Shown here: piece after piece, positions 1 through 8,991 of the stretch | Layout of the letters: every line of letters starts with the position of its first letter | Position numbering within the stretch: the first letter of the stretch is position 1 | Source of the DNA: Bacteroidales bacterium UBA5833 | Lineage (GTDB): Bacteria > Bacteroidota > Bacteroidia > Bacteroidales > Lentimicrobiaceae | Length of the DNA: 64,000 nt | Assembly: GCA_002433025.1 (NCBI GenBank) | Contig: DJGZ01000039.1 | Location: 10,719-74,718 of the forward strand | Reading direction: 5' to 3' | Translations under genes and position numbers: made by a program | The notes under the pieces: model-generated | What the model was told of the DNA's origin: nothing | Database searches by the model: none | What the model saw: only the letters and a program-made list of their open reading frames with translations

Positions 1-951
1 TTCCATATCTTCCCCGCTGTAGTTACAGCTCAGCCGCTGGCGTGACTCATGGGCAAAATCAATATCCTCGGCATCCACAAATAGCTCTTGTCCGGTGATG
101 GTCAGGCGGATCTGGTTGGTGGATTTGTTTGCAAAGAAAGATGCCCGGCGAAGGGTAGTGATCAGCGAAAGGCGGTCTGCTATCAGCGTATTCGGGTTAT
201 CTGAAGGAATAACAGCTTCATAATTGGGATAACGTCCTTCGATCAGCCGGCAGACCAGATCAATGTTTTTAAAGGTGAAACGCGCATTGGTATCGTTATA
301 TTCAATACTAACCGGGGTAGTGTCGGAGGGCAAAATCCCCTTCAGCTGGTTTAGCGGCTTTTTGGGCATAATAAACGTAGAGTTGCCTTCTGCACTTACA
401 TCGGAGCGTTTATACCTTACAAGCTTGTGCGCATCGGTAGCGACAAAGATAACCGAGTCAGTGGAAAGATCACAATAAACGCCTGACATGGCCGGCCTGA
501 GATCATCGTTTCCGGTGGCGAATATGGTTTTGTTGATGGCTGTAAGCAGGAGGTCAGCCGGCAAATCAAGCGCCGAAACGCTTTCCATGCGGGGTGCGCG
601 GGGAAACTCATCTGCATTGTGCCCGGCAATCCTGAATTTGGCTTCATCAGCGGCAATTTCAATTCCCAGTGCGTTGTCAACCGTAAAGGTCATAGGAGTT
701 TCACCGTAAGTTTTCAGAAGCTCGAGCAGGATTTTTGCAGGGATAGCCACTGAGCCCTCATCATCAGCCATGTTGGTTTCAACAGTAACCGTCATGGTTG
801 TTTCCAGGTCCGATGCGGTAATTTTCAGCGTGCTGCCATTGAGTTCAAACAGAAAATCATCAAGGATGGGCAATGTATTGCTCGAATTTAACACACCGCT
901 GATTGACTGCAGGCTTTTGAGCAGGCTTTGGCTAGATACTATGAATCTCAT
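1..951 (-). CDS. dnaN: DNA polymerase III subunit beta (sliding clamp), 3' end outside window
   Basis: The ring-shaped clamp tethers the replicative polymerase to DNA. The first 317 codons are visible. The frame opens MRFIVSSQSLLKSLQSISG and continues with typical clamp segments such as NTLPILDDFLFELNG (about residues 25-39) and a stretch ending GRYPNYEAVIPSD. The family is about 370 residues in this phylum, so some 55 C-terminal residues, including most of domain III, lie before base 1. The ATG at 949-951 is chosen because it gives the usual clamp N-terminus. The nearest upstream gene, plsY, is on the same strand with 116 bases between. Identification is secure. Confidence 0.96.
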   Translation of the reverse strand, partial: MRFIVSSQSLLKSLQSISGVLNSSNTLPILDDFLFELNGSTLKITASDLETTMTVTVETNMADDEGSVAIPAKILLELLKTYGETPMTFTVDNALGIEIAADEAKFRIAGHNADEFPRAPRMESVSALDLPADLLLTAINKTIFATGNDDLRPAMSGVYCDLSTDSVIFVATDAHKLVRYKRSDVSAEGNSTFIMPKKPLNQLKGILPSDTTPVSIEYNDTNARFTFKNIDLVCRLIEGRYPNYEAVIPSDNPNTLIADRLSLITTLRRASFFANKSTNQIRLTITGQELFVDAEDIDFAHESRQRLSCNYSGEDME

Positions 952-1067
952 ATTAAAGCAATTTTCTTTGTAACTGATTCATTAAATGTTCACGGTAAAA
1001 TTAGAAAATATATTTACAATCCACCAACAAACCTTAGGCGTGCAAAAATAAAATTATCAACACCCTG

Positions 1068-1718
1068 TTAACCGTTTTCTTTTGTTATCTTGTTTTTACC
1101 GAAGTCAAATTTCTTCTCGGTACCGTTAATCAGCCTTTTGATGTTTTCGCGGTGGGTATAAGGTACAAACAGTGCAACGGCCACCGCAAGGATGATAAGC
1201 GGAAGGCTTTTTTCATCAAAAACAAAGATCACGATAAACGGAAAAACCAGTGCGCTGCTCATCGAGGAGACCGAAACGATGCGGGTGGAGAGAAACACCA
1301 GGATAAAAAAGACCAGTATCACCAAAAAAGCGGCAGGGAACAATGCGATAACCACCCCCACCAGCGAGGCGACGCCTTTACCGCCCCGGAAACCGGCAAA
1401 CACCGGATAAACATGCCCGATCACTGCCAGGCCGCCCAGTATGATCCTGTAGATTACTACCTGATCGGCGGTAAAACTGTCATTCCCGAGCCATTGAGAT
1501 AAGGTTACGGCCAGCCAGGCTTTGAACACATCAAACACCAGCACAGGCAGGCCCGCTTTCAGCCCGAACACCCTGATTGTATTGGTGGCTCCGGCATTTC
1601 CGCTACCCTGGGTGCGGATATCCAGATTAAAGAACCACTTCCCCACCCAGACTGATGTCGGGATGGACCCCAGCAGGTATGCCAGCAGTGCAGCAATTAA
1701 AACTTCAGCATTGATCAT
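1068..1718 (-). CDS. plsY: Acyl-phosphate:glycerol-3-phosphate acyltransferase PlsY
   Basis: This membrane enzyme transfers the acyl group from acyl phosphate to glycerol-3-phosphate, making lysophosphatidate, the first committed step of phospholipid synthesis. The 216-residue protein is hydrophobic throughout with about five membrane segments. It carries the three family motifs: GSIPTSVWVGK near residue 17, GSGNAGATNTIR near 38 and GFRGGKGVAS near 108. Length is normal for PlsY. It lies 12 bases downstream of the large secreted protein gene on the same strand, so co-transcription is possible. Psd and CdsA in this window act further along the same lipid pathway. Confidence 0.96.
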   Translation of the reverse strand: MINAEVLIAALLAYLLGSIPTSVWVGKWFFNLDIRTQGSGNAGATNTIRVFGLKAGLPVLVFDVFKAWLAVTLSQWLGNDSFTADQVVIYRIILGGLAVIGHVYPVFAGFRGGKGVASLVGVVIALFPAAFLVILVFFILVFLSTRIVSVSSMSSALVFPFIVIFVFDEKSLPLIILAVAVALFVPYTHRENIKRLINGTEKKFDFGKNKITKENG

Positions 1719-1730
1719 ATCATCAGATTT

Positions 1731-4700
1731 TTAAAAACCGGTTTCGCGCGATTGCATTTTCCTCAGGAAAGCAATACGGCGGTCAGGCGTCGAAATAATA
1801 AACTGATAACCTTCCCCATTCTGACTTCCCTTCAGCAAGCGTTTATCCTCTTTGATTCCCGCGATGATGTTGTTAAAATCATTGTTGGATGAAATGGCCT
1901 GCATAATACCGTTTCCGTAAGTAAAGAAATACCATTCGGTATTGCTGATCTCGATATAGAGGTTCAGGATATCGCCCGTACGCCGTTTCCCAATCTCCAG
2001 GTAGCCGTTTACCTTACGGTTGATCATATCACGCTGAATTCCGGCGATACCGATGGGGCCTTCGCTGATGTATGACTTGAGACGCGGGTCCCACACCATA
2101 TTTACATCCGCAAGCAGGAGGGTTTTCACCAGATCAGCAGGGGGGCGCCTGATCTGACCGCTCAGATTTAGTTCATTCAGCACTTCGGTCGCCTGAGCGG
2201 GCCCCACAAGACCATTGAGCAATTCCTGATATATTTCTGAATTAACATCCTGGGCCGGGAGTTCACTTTTTTGCAGATTGTCCTTCAGCCTGGCCAGTGC
2301 CGGATCGGAGAAAAAGAAATCAAGGGCAATGCCCAGGGCAAAACGTGTAGAATCAGCTATGGAATAATGAGCAGCCTTCCCGAATGTTTTCATCCTGACT
2401 TGTCCCAACCCTGCGCCCGGCTCAATGGCACCTTCGGCGGTTACAATACATTGACGGGTATCTATGCTCAGCAGGTTACCATTCTTTCCCTTATTGTCGA
2501 GTCTGTTAACCGAACCGATAAGATAGGCTTCCCTGTCCCTGTCGTACTTAATAAATCCGCTGGCCGAAGCTACCAGGGTATCTCCCCAGGCTTTTGGTTT
2601 GCGAAACATGGCCGGATACACACTGCCAAAAAAGTCGGAATAAACGATGGCGGCAAACACCGGATCACCGATTGTATCGCGCATAACCGGTGAAACCGGG
2701 AGGCGTACCTCCGCCGGATCAACCGGGGCGCTGAAACTAACCCATGCGCCCTTATCATCCAGACATTCATTGCGTAAGTGATAAGCACCTGAAAATGTCA
2801 GGAACTCTTCCTGAGCTTTAAAATCAATCCGGCCGATAAAGTCAAAAAATGCACTCAGGGTAAAGCCATCATCCGCCTTCACCGTTGATCTGCCCTTTGA
2901 ATGACCGTCATCTCCTACAACAATCTCCTTGAAATACAAGGGTTGGACACCACCGGCATCATCCGTATAGTCATAAAATCCCGAAGCAAAGTAATCGCGG
3001 CGTGATTTCAGGCTGACCGATGCATCGTAAATCCGGTGATATTTGTTTTTACGGTTGGCGATGATGGTGGCGCCTGTCAGCGGCTTCATATCCCCGTCGG
3101 AAAGGATGGTTACCTTTCCGTCACCGGGAAAAACCGCAACGTCGGCAACCCTGATCATCTTGACTTCCCGGGCATTGATGATATTCTCCTTCATCCGGTA
3201 AGTGGCTTCCATCGCGAAAAACTGAAGGGAGTCGCGGGCGGGATCGGTCGACATAAACTCCGAACCGGAAAAATCAAAATCAACCAGTTGCTTAAGGTTT
3301 ACCGTATCGGCAAGCGACGACCTGCTGGCCAGGGAATTGGTAAGGTAAAGCTCTTCCTCTTCCATCCGCCATTGAATCTTATCCATATAGCAAATGTACT
3401 TGCTCAGCGGCAAGGCGATGCGCACGCTCTTTCCCTGTGAGCCAAAAGAAGCAGACCTGGTTCTGAAATCAACCTTTCCCGGGTACACTTTCGCCATCAG
3501 CGACAGACTGGGACGATCGGGGTAGTAGAGCCTGAAATCAGTGGTGTCGGTGGTAAAGGATTGATTACTGAAGACAAAGGTTCCTGATCCGATATCCGCA
3601 TTATCCAGGCGGCTCTGACCCTTGCCGAGCAAACCGGCGGAAGTGAGTGAAAGCGTACCGCTGTGCAATGACTTTTCATTGTACATTGTAAAGAAGTCTT
3701 TATCCGAAATGGTATTCAGCCGCATAACATCAAGATACGGCAGCCAGTATTGATGTACTTTCTCCGCTGTAACAGCCGGAAAAGCCGGGGGCCCGGATTG
3801 CTCCTTGATTGTAAAACGCTTCAGGTCAGCTACCAGTGAATCCGGATAAAACATAAAGCGGTCAGCAGCAGAGGTTGATGTCATAAAGGTAAGACTTCCT
3901 TTCCCTTCAAGGCCTTTATTACTCAGCTTAATGCTGTTGAAGAAGTTTGCCCTCCCCTCATAAACCGGCATTCCGGCATCAGGAAGCTGACGCGTGAAGC
4001 CCAGCGAATAATCGCTCATCACCCGCAGGGGTTCCCGGATATCAGGCATTATCCCCCCCGAAAACAAATGCCCTTCAAACTTCAGGCCTTCGGTGGTAAA
4101 ACTGTTCAGGCTGTCGAGGGTAAAGGGATATACGGTGTAGTAGAACTTATCCCTTTTGTAGACCCCCTTTTCAACCCGGCGCTGATCGTAATAAACATAA
4201 GCATCGTTCTCACTGATAAACACAGGATAAGCGGGGAACTTTGCAATACCGGACTTATTCTGCGGATCATCAATCAGGAGTTCGCCGCTCAGGTTAGCAA
4301 GCACATTCTTCACCACAACCTGTTCGATCCGTTTTGTTTTTTTCGAAACCGTATCCACCTTGAATGAGATGGAATCAATCTGAGGCATGCTTAACTTGAA
4401 CTTATCATATTCGAAAGAGCTCTTGTTGGCGAAAAAGTCAAAATAACCTGCCCTGACGAGCCCGGTAAAAACAAAATCACGGTTTTTCCGCAGGAGGATT
4501 TCCTTGTCGCGGGGATAAATATAAACAGCCTGGGAATCGCTGATTGACACCTGCGACACCCCCTTGATGCGAAGGTCAAAAGTATTGAGATTCAGCACGG
4601 CATTGCTTGTCCGGGTGACCTGTGAGCTGATCTGTATAACGTCGTAGTCTTTCTTTTTACTCCTTGCATTGAGGTAGTCGAACAGGCGATCATTAACCTC

Positions 4701-6215
4701 TATCCGTTCATTATCAAGATTGTAGATAATATAACCGGCATTTGACAGGTTAATGACCATGACCTTGACCTGTTCAATGGGTTTCTGCATGTATTCTGTC
4801 AGTTCCGTCAGATAAAATGATCTGGACTTCCGCCTTTCGGTGAAATTGTAAACTACGTTGATCGGGTTGAGTTCATCTATCCCCTGCAAACGGTGGTACC
4901 TGGACTCGGAATAGAAATTTGATGATTCAAAAACAGCATCCCCGGTTTGTTTAACCCCCCTGAGCATCTCAAAGTTCATGCTGTCGGCGCCCATGGGATA
5001 ATAGAGCGCCTCAAAATACATGTCAACCCGGTGATAAGAGTTGAAAAACGGGCTTGCAGAGGCCCCCTCACCCGAACGCAGCAACAGCACTTCCTTGTTT
5101 TCATCAATATACCGCAGCTGAATACCGGGATGGAAAATTGAGTCAGCCTCATGATAGATGGTGGCTGCGGCCCGTTGGGATGCGATCCTGTCGGGACGGA
5201 TGACAAAACTCCGGGAAGTCAGTTTAATAAAAGGAGTACCCTTCCTGTTAATCCACATGGTGGCATCCTTATCGCCGTATCCTGAGCCAATGATACGGGG
5301 GCCTTCAAGGGTAAAGCCTCCCCGGTAGTTCATATCTTTGAAAACCTCTCTGATCTCAATGTCTGTCTGATAGGAAACAAATCTTGGGAAGGTAGCCCGG
5401 TCGGCAGAAACCCCTACCAGAACCCTGTCCTCAAATTTACCGGTCAATGGAAAGCTGAAAAAGTCTTTGTGATAAAAATTGACCGAATCGGCCGACCAGG
5501 CTGTTTGCTTGAGGTTAATTTCGAACCTGTTGATGAGCGCATAAACCTTCAGAGGGTCAAATCCGAATGCTTCCCAGTAAACCTTCCCGCCCCGCCCGGT
5601 AAACCGGTCGGCCAGGGGGAAATGAGTACCGGAAGTTTCTTGAATGCGTATGCTGTCCCTGCCTGAAATGCATACAAGGTCCACATTTTTAAAAGTAACC
5701 GACAACACGGAATCAAAAGCAAACGAATAACTGCCGTTCCGGAATTGCCAGGAATTGCCTTTTGATTTAAAGAGTACTTTTCGCCGGTTCAGTTCCACCG
5801 TATTGCCCAGAAAGCCCGATAACTGACGCAAACCCTTTGAGTCCACAAAAGGCTCTAGTCCCTTATGCCAGGCCAGTATGGATGATTCCTGAGTGCCGGC
5901 GGGGAACGAATTCATTGCCTGCAGGTAATCCCTGAACCCCGGGGTTGGCCGCATCCGCTGGCCAAGCATGCGGTTGAAAACAGCGATTACTTCCTGTTGA
6001 AGTTTCGCAGAATATGTACCGCTGTTCCACGAGGCTGTAAACTGCTGCACGGCTTCTTTCGACTCACGGTCCGTAGCCGGCTTCATAAAAGTTGTCAGTT
6101 CAACAATAAAGACAGCCGGATCATCTGAAAAGTTCTTCAGATCCTGTGCAAAAATCCCGGAAACAAAAACCAGGGTTATCCATGTCAGAAAAAATAAAAA
6201 CTTCCGGTAAGCCAT
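1731..6215 (-). CDS. Large secreted beta-rich protein of unknown function (1494 aa)
   Basis: I do not recognise a named family. The start at 6215 is chosen because it opens directly on a signal peptide (MAYRKFLFFLTW, then a hydrophobic run ending GIFAQ); the open frame extends 26 codons further upstream but overlaps prmA there. After residue about 24 the protein is soluble, with alternating polar/hydrophobic beta-strand periodicity and recurring 'G-x-L/F-x-L' strand pairs such as GTLSLTSAGLLGKGQS and LSNKGLEGKGSLTFMTS, which suggest stacked beta-sheet repeats. I see no C-terminal barrel, sorting domain or catalytic motif. It sits between prmA and plsY, with 53 bases to prmA. A periplasmic or cell-surface scaffold of TamB/AsmA-like architecture is a guess only. 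Confidence 0.75.
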   Translation of the reverse strand: MAYRKFLFFLTWITLVFVSGIFAQDLKNFSDDPAVFIVELTTFMKPATDRESKEAVQQFTASWNSGTYSAKLQQEVIAVFNRMLGQRMRPTPGFRDYLQAMNSFPAGTQESSILAWHKGLEPFVDSKGLRQLSGFLGNTVELNRRKVLFKSKGNSWQFRNGSYSFAFDSVLSVTFKNVDLVCISGRDSIRIQETSGTHFPLADRFTGRGGKVYWEAFGFDPLKVYALINRFEINLKQTAWSADSVNFYHKDFFSFPLTGKFEDRVLVGVSADRATFPRFVSYQTDIEIREVFKDMNYRGGFTLEGPRIIGSGYGDKDATMWINRKGTPFIKLTSRSFVIRPDRIASQRAAATIYHEADSIFHPGIQLRYIDENKEVLLLRSGEGASASPFFNSYHRVDMYFEALYYPMGADSMNFEMLRGVKQTGDAVFESSNFYSESRYHRLQGIDELNPINVVYNFTERRKSRSFYLTELTEYMQKPIEQVKVMVINLSNAGYIIYNLDNERIEVNDRLFDYLNARSKKKDYDVIQISSQVTRTSNAVLNLNTFDLRIKGVSQVSISDSQAVYIYPRDKEILLRKNRDFVFTGLVRAGYFDFFANKSSFEYDKFKLSMPQIDSISFKVDTVSKKTKRIEQVVVKNVLANLSGELLIDDPQNKSGIAKFPAYPVFISENDAYVYYDQRRVEKGVYKRDKFYYTVYPFTLDSLNSFTTEGLKFEGHLFSGGIMPDIREPLRVMSDYSLGFTRQLPDAGMPVYEGRANFFNSIKLSNKGLEGKGSLTFMTSTSAADRFMFYPDSLVADLKRFTIKEQSGPPAFPAVTAEKVHQYWLPYLDVMRLNTISDKDFFTMYNEKSLHSGTLSLTSAGLLGKGQSRLDNADIGSGTFVFSNQSFTTDTTDFRLYYPDRPSLSLMAKVYPGKVDFRTRSASFGSQGKSVRIALPLSKYICYMDKIQWRMEEEELYLTNSLASRSSLADTVNLKQLVDFDFSGSEFMSTDPARDSLQFFAMEATYRMKENIINAREVKMIRVADVAVFPGDGKVTILSDGDMKPLTGATIIANRKNKYHRIYDASVSLKSRRDYFASGFYDYTDDAGGVQPLYFKEIVVGDDGHSKGRSTVKADDGFTLSAFFDFIGRIDFKAQEEFLTFSGAYHLRNECLDDKGAWVSFSAPVDPAEVRLPVSPVMRDTIGDPVFAAIVYSDFFGSVYPAMFRKPKAWGDTLVASASGFIKYDRDREAYLIGSVNRLDNKGKNGNLLSIDTRQCIVTAEGAIEPGAGLGQVRMKTFGKAAHYSIADSTRFALGIALDFFFSDPALARLKDNLQKSELPAQDVNSEIYQELLNGLVGPAQATEVLNELNLSGQIRRPPADLVKTLLLADVNMVWDPRLKSYISEGPIGIAGIQRDMINRKVNGYLEIGKRRTGDILNLYIEISNTEWYFFTYGNGIMQAISSNNDFNNIIAGIKEDKRLLKGSQNGEGYQFIISTPDRRIAFLRKMQSRETGF

Positions 6216-6267
6216 CCCAATCAGGTTCAGTGAGTAATAAACATTTGACGCAACGGCATCAGCAAAT

Positions 6268-7101
6268 TCAGGCCTTGGTATAACAGGCAACAACCCAGTT
6301 GTTCTTAACCCTGTGGCTTTTGTAAAGCATATTCAAAGTTGAAGCCTTTCCGGTGATCAGTGGAAGATCTTCCTGGTAAAATCCGCTCATCAGCAGCAAT
6401 CCGCCGCTATCAAGGCAGTTCACGTACGACTGCATATCGTTGAGCAGGATATTCCGGTTGATATTGGCAATGATCACATCGAACCTCAGGTTTTTCAGCA
6501 TGCCGGCATCACCCTGATAAACGCTTATCCCGGGCTGTTTATTTCTTTGGACATTTTCGAGGGCGTTGTGATAAGCCCATTCATCATTGTCGATGGCCGT
6601 TACTTCAGCAGCCCGGCGCATGGCAGCAAGAATGGCCAGCACGCCGGTACCGCAGCCCATATCGAGCACCTTTCTGCCGGCCATTTCAGTCTCAAGCATC
6701 ACCTCAATCATCAGTGAAGTAGTTTCATGGTGCGCCGTTCCGAACGACATTTTCGGCTCAATTACAATCCCGAACTCAATATCGTTTTTTGCCGGATGAA
6801 ACGGTGCCCTGATGTGGCAACGCCCGGCGATGGTCACCGGGTCGAAATTTGATTCCCACACGGCATTCCAATTCTCATCAGGCACCAGCCGCCAGGTATA
6901 GTTTACTTCGGTACCTGCAGGCCACAACTCCTCCGTATTAAGTATTGCCGGATCAAAGTCCTGCGCAGGAATATAAGCCAACAGGCCTTCCGTGGTTTCT
7001 TCGAAGCTCTCGAAACCAAGTTCACCCAGCCGGGCCATCAGGATTTCGGCAAAAGCAATCTCCCCTGCCGGAAGGCTGCAGTTAAGTTCAATATATTCCA
7101 T
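6268..7101 (-). CDS. prmA: Ribosomal protein L11 methyltransferase
   Basis: The enzyme uses S-adenosylmethionine to methylate lysines and the N-terminus of ribosomal protein L11. The 277-residue protein has an N-terminal substrate-recognition region and a Rossmann-type methyltransferase domain. The AdoMet loop DMGCGTGVLA lies near residue 147, an acidic loop AIDNDEWA follows, and the NINRN motif that replaces the NPPY of other methyltransferases in this family lies near residue 214. It starts 19 bases after tpiA ends and is probably co-transcribed with it. Confidence 0.94.
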   Translation of the reverse strand: MEYIELNCSLPAGEIAFAEILMARLGELGFESFEETTEGLLAYIPAQDFDPAILNTEELWPAGTEVNYTWRLVPDENWNAVWESNFDPVTIAGRCHIRAPFHPAKNDIEFGIVIEPKMSFGTAHHETTSLMIEVMLETEMAGRKVLDMGCGTGVLAILAAMRRAAEVTAIDNDEWAYHNALENVQRNKQPGISVYQGDAGMLKNLRFDVIIANINRNILLNDMQSYVNCLDSGGLLLMSGFYQEDLPLITGKASTLNMLYKSHRVKNNWVVACYTKA

Positions 7102-7120
7102 AACGGGAAGGTTAATAAAT

Positions 7121-7879
7121 TCAGAAGCTGTTCACAATCTTAACAAAATCTTCCGCTTTGAGCGATGCACCGCCGATAAGGCCTCCATCCACATCGGGAT
7201 TGGCAAAAAGCTCACGGGCATTTGCAGCATTACAGCTACCACCATATAAAATGGTTGTGTCATTTGCGGCTTGTTCGCCAAAATGCGAGGCAAGCACCTT
7301 ACGTATAAAGGCATGCATTTCCTGCGCCTGCTCCGGGCTTGCCGTGCGGCCGGTTCCGATGGCCCATACCGGCTCATAAGCGATCACAACCTTTGAAAAT
7401 GTATCGGCATCAAGTCCTGACAAAGCTTCGGAAATTTGTTTTTCAACCACCTGGAAATGCCTGCCGGCTTCACGTTCTTCAAGCACTTCGCCACAGCAGT
7501 ATATGGGGATAAGCTCATGCCTGAGCGCCTGTAGTATTTTTTTACCGATCAGCTGGTCATGCTCTCCATAATAGGTACGGCGCTCGGAATGTCCCAGAAT
7601 AACATAATCCGCCCCCGTGGATCGGATCATGGCTGCTGAAATTTCTCCGGTATAAGCGCCTGCCTCATGTTCGCTCAGATTCTGCGCGCCGCAGCTGAAA
7701 TCATGTTCAGTGGCAACATCGTTGGCCAGTTCAAGGTACAATGCCGGCGGACAAACAACCACTTCAACATCGCCGGGGCGCCCGCTGATCAGTGCATCCG
7801 CAATGCTAAAAAGCAGGTCCTCCGCCTCTTTGAAAGTTTTATTCATTTTCCAGTTACCGGCAACAATTTTCTTTCTCAT
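7121..7879 (-). CDS. tpiA: Triosephosphate isomerase
   Basis: This glycolytic TIM-barrel enzyme interconverts dihydroxyacetone phosphate and glyceraldehyde-3-phosphate. All catalytic residues are visible in the 252-residue protein: Lys11 in GNWKMNK, His97 in LGHSER and Glu169 in AYEPVWAIGTG. The phosphate-binding GGS and GG elements are present near the C-terminus. Length is standard. It is the middle gene of a minus-strand run (permease, tpiA, prmA) with gaps of 27 and 19 bases. Confidence 0.98.
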   Translation of the reverse strand: MRKKIVAGNWKMNKTFKEAEDLLFSIADALISGRPGDVEVVVCPPALYLELANDVATEHDFSCGAQNLSEHEAGAYTGEISAAMIRSTGADYVILGHSERRTYYGEHDQLIGKKILQALRHELIPIYCCGEVLEEREAGRHFQVVEKQISEALSGLDADTFSKVVIAYEPVWAIGTGRTASPEQAQEMHAFIRKVLASHFGEQAANDTTILYGGSCNAANARELFANPDVDGGLIGGASLKAEDFVKIVNSF

Positions 7880-7906
7880 AAATCAGATTTTAAACAGTTT
7901 AAGAAT

Positions 7907-8986
7907 TCAGGCCAGTCTCACGCGCGGATCGAGCAGGCCGTAAATAATATCCACAAAAATATTAATAATCACCAACATTACAGCTATGAAAAGCACGGCA
8001 CCCATAACCACGGGGAAATCATACTTTTCAAGACCGTTAACGATGACAACGCCAATTCCTTTCCAGTCGAACACGTATTCCACAAAGACAGCCCCGGCCA
8101 TCAGCGAGGCAAACCATCCCGATACAGCAGTAACCACGGGATTCAATGCATTGCGGAGGGCATGGCGCGTGATTACCCTGTAATAGCTCAGCCCTTTTGC
8201 CCTGGCAGTCCGGATATAATCCTGCGAAAGCACCTCAAGCATCGAGTTTCGCGTTAGTCCGGTGATCACGGCAAGCGGCCTGATGCCAAGGGTCAGGGCC
8301 GGCAGGATCAGGTTTTTCAGGTCTAGGTATTCACCACGCCCGAAATCATCCACCGTAAACAGAGAACCAAACATATTCAGACCGGTGAAATCAGCCAGTA
8401 CAAAAGCAAATATCCATGCCATCAGGATTGCAGCAAAGAAGGAAGGTAATGACATCCCGAAAACGGAAATAATCAGCGAAATACGGTCTATCCAGGAACC
8501 TTTGCGGACGGCTGAAACAATCCCGGTAAATATTCCCACGATGGCTGCAAAGCCCATGGCTACAACGGCCAGCAGCATGGTATTGGGAAATGCCTGCCCG
8601 ATGATCTCCGAAACCTTGCGCTTACTCTGATAAGAACGCCTCAGATAGGGCTTTTTGAGCAGCACCCTGGTGTCACCGGCCGAAACCAGCGTTAAAAAAG
8701 GCGCATACCGCGTACTGTCGGGGAACCACATCGACGAATGATCTGCAACATTATGTAATGAAACCGGAGAAAGATCATTCAGAAATCCGAGGTACTGAAC
8801 CATCAGCGGCCGGTCAAGCCCCAGTTCCCTGTTTATCGCTTCCACCGAAGCCATATCAGCCCGCTGCCCCAGCATCATCCTTGCCGGATCCCCCGGTAGC
8901 ACGTTAAAAAGCAGAAAAACCAGGGTAATCACCCCGAAAAGCACAAACAACCCATAATACAATCTTTTCAGAATAAATCTGTGCAT
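7907..8986 (-). CDS. ABC transporter permease, OppB/DppB type
   Basis: This is one of the two membrane subunits of a peptide/nickel-type ABC importer. The 359-residue protein starts with the family N-terminus (MHRFILKRLYYGLFVLFGV) and the FNVLPGDPA element. It has about six membrane segments and an EAA loop near residue 250 (DYIRTARAKGLSYYRVITRHALRNA in three parts). The periplasmic loop after the first helix is about 100 residues. No partner permease, ATPase or binding protein lies nearby, so the rest of the transporter is elsewhere. It is 5 bases downstream of the DoxX-like gene, indicating one transcript. The substrate cannot be told. Confidence 0.9.
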   Translation of the reverse strand: MHRFILKRLYYGLFVLFGVITLVFLLFNVLPGDPARMMLGQRADMASVEAINRELGLDRPLMVQYLGFLNDLSPVSLHNVADHSSMWFPDSTRYAPFLTLVSAGDTRVLLKKPYLRRSYQSKRKVSEIIGQAFPNTMLLAVVAMGFAAIVGIFTGIVSAVRKGSWIDRISLIISVFGMSLPSFFAAILMAWIFAFVLADFTGLNMFGSLFTVDDFGRGEYLDLKNLILPALTLGIRPLAVITGLTRNSMLEVLSQDYIRTARAKGLSYYRVITRHALRNALNPVVTAVSGWFASLMAGAVFVEYVFDWKGIGVVIVNGLEKYDFPVVMGAVLFIAVMLVIINIFVDIIYGLLDPRVRLA

Positions 8987-8991
8987 TCTGC

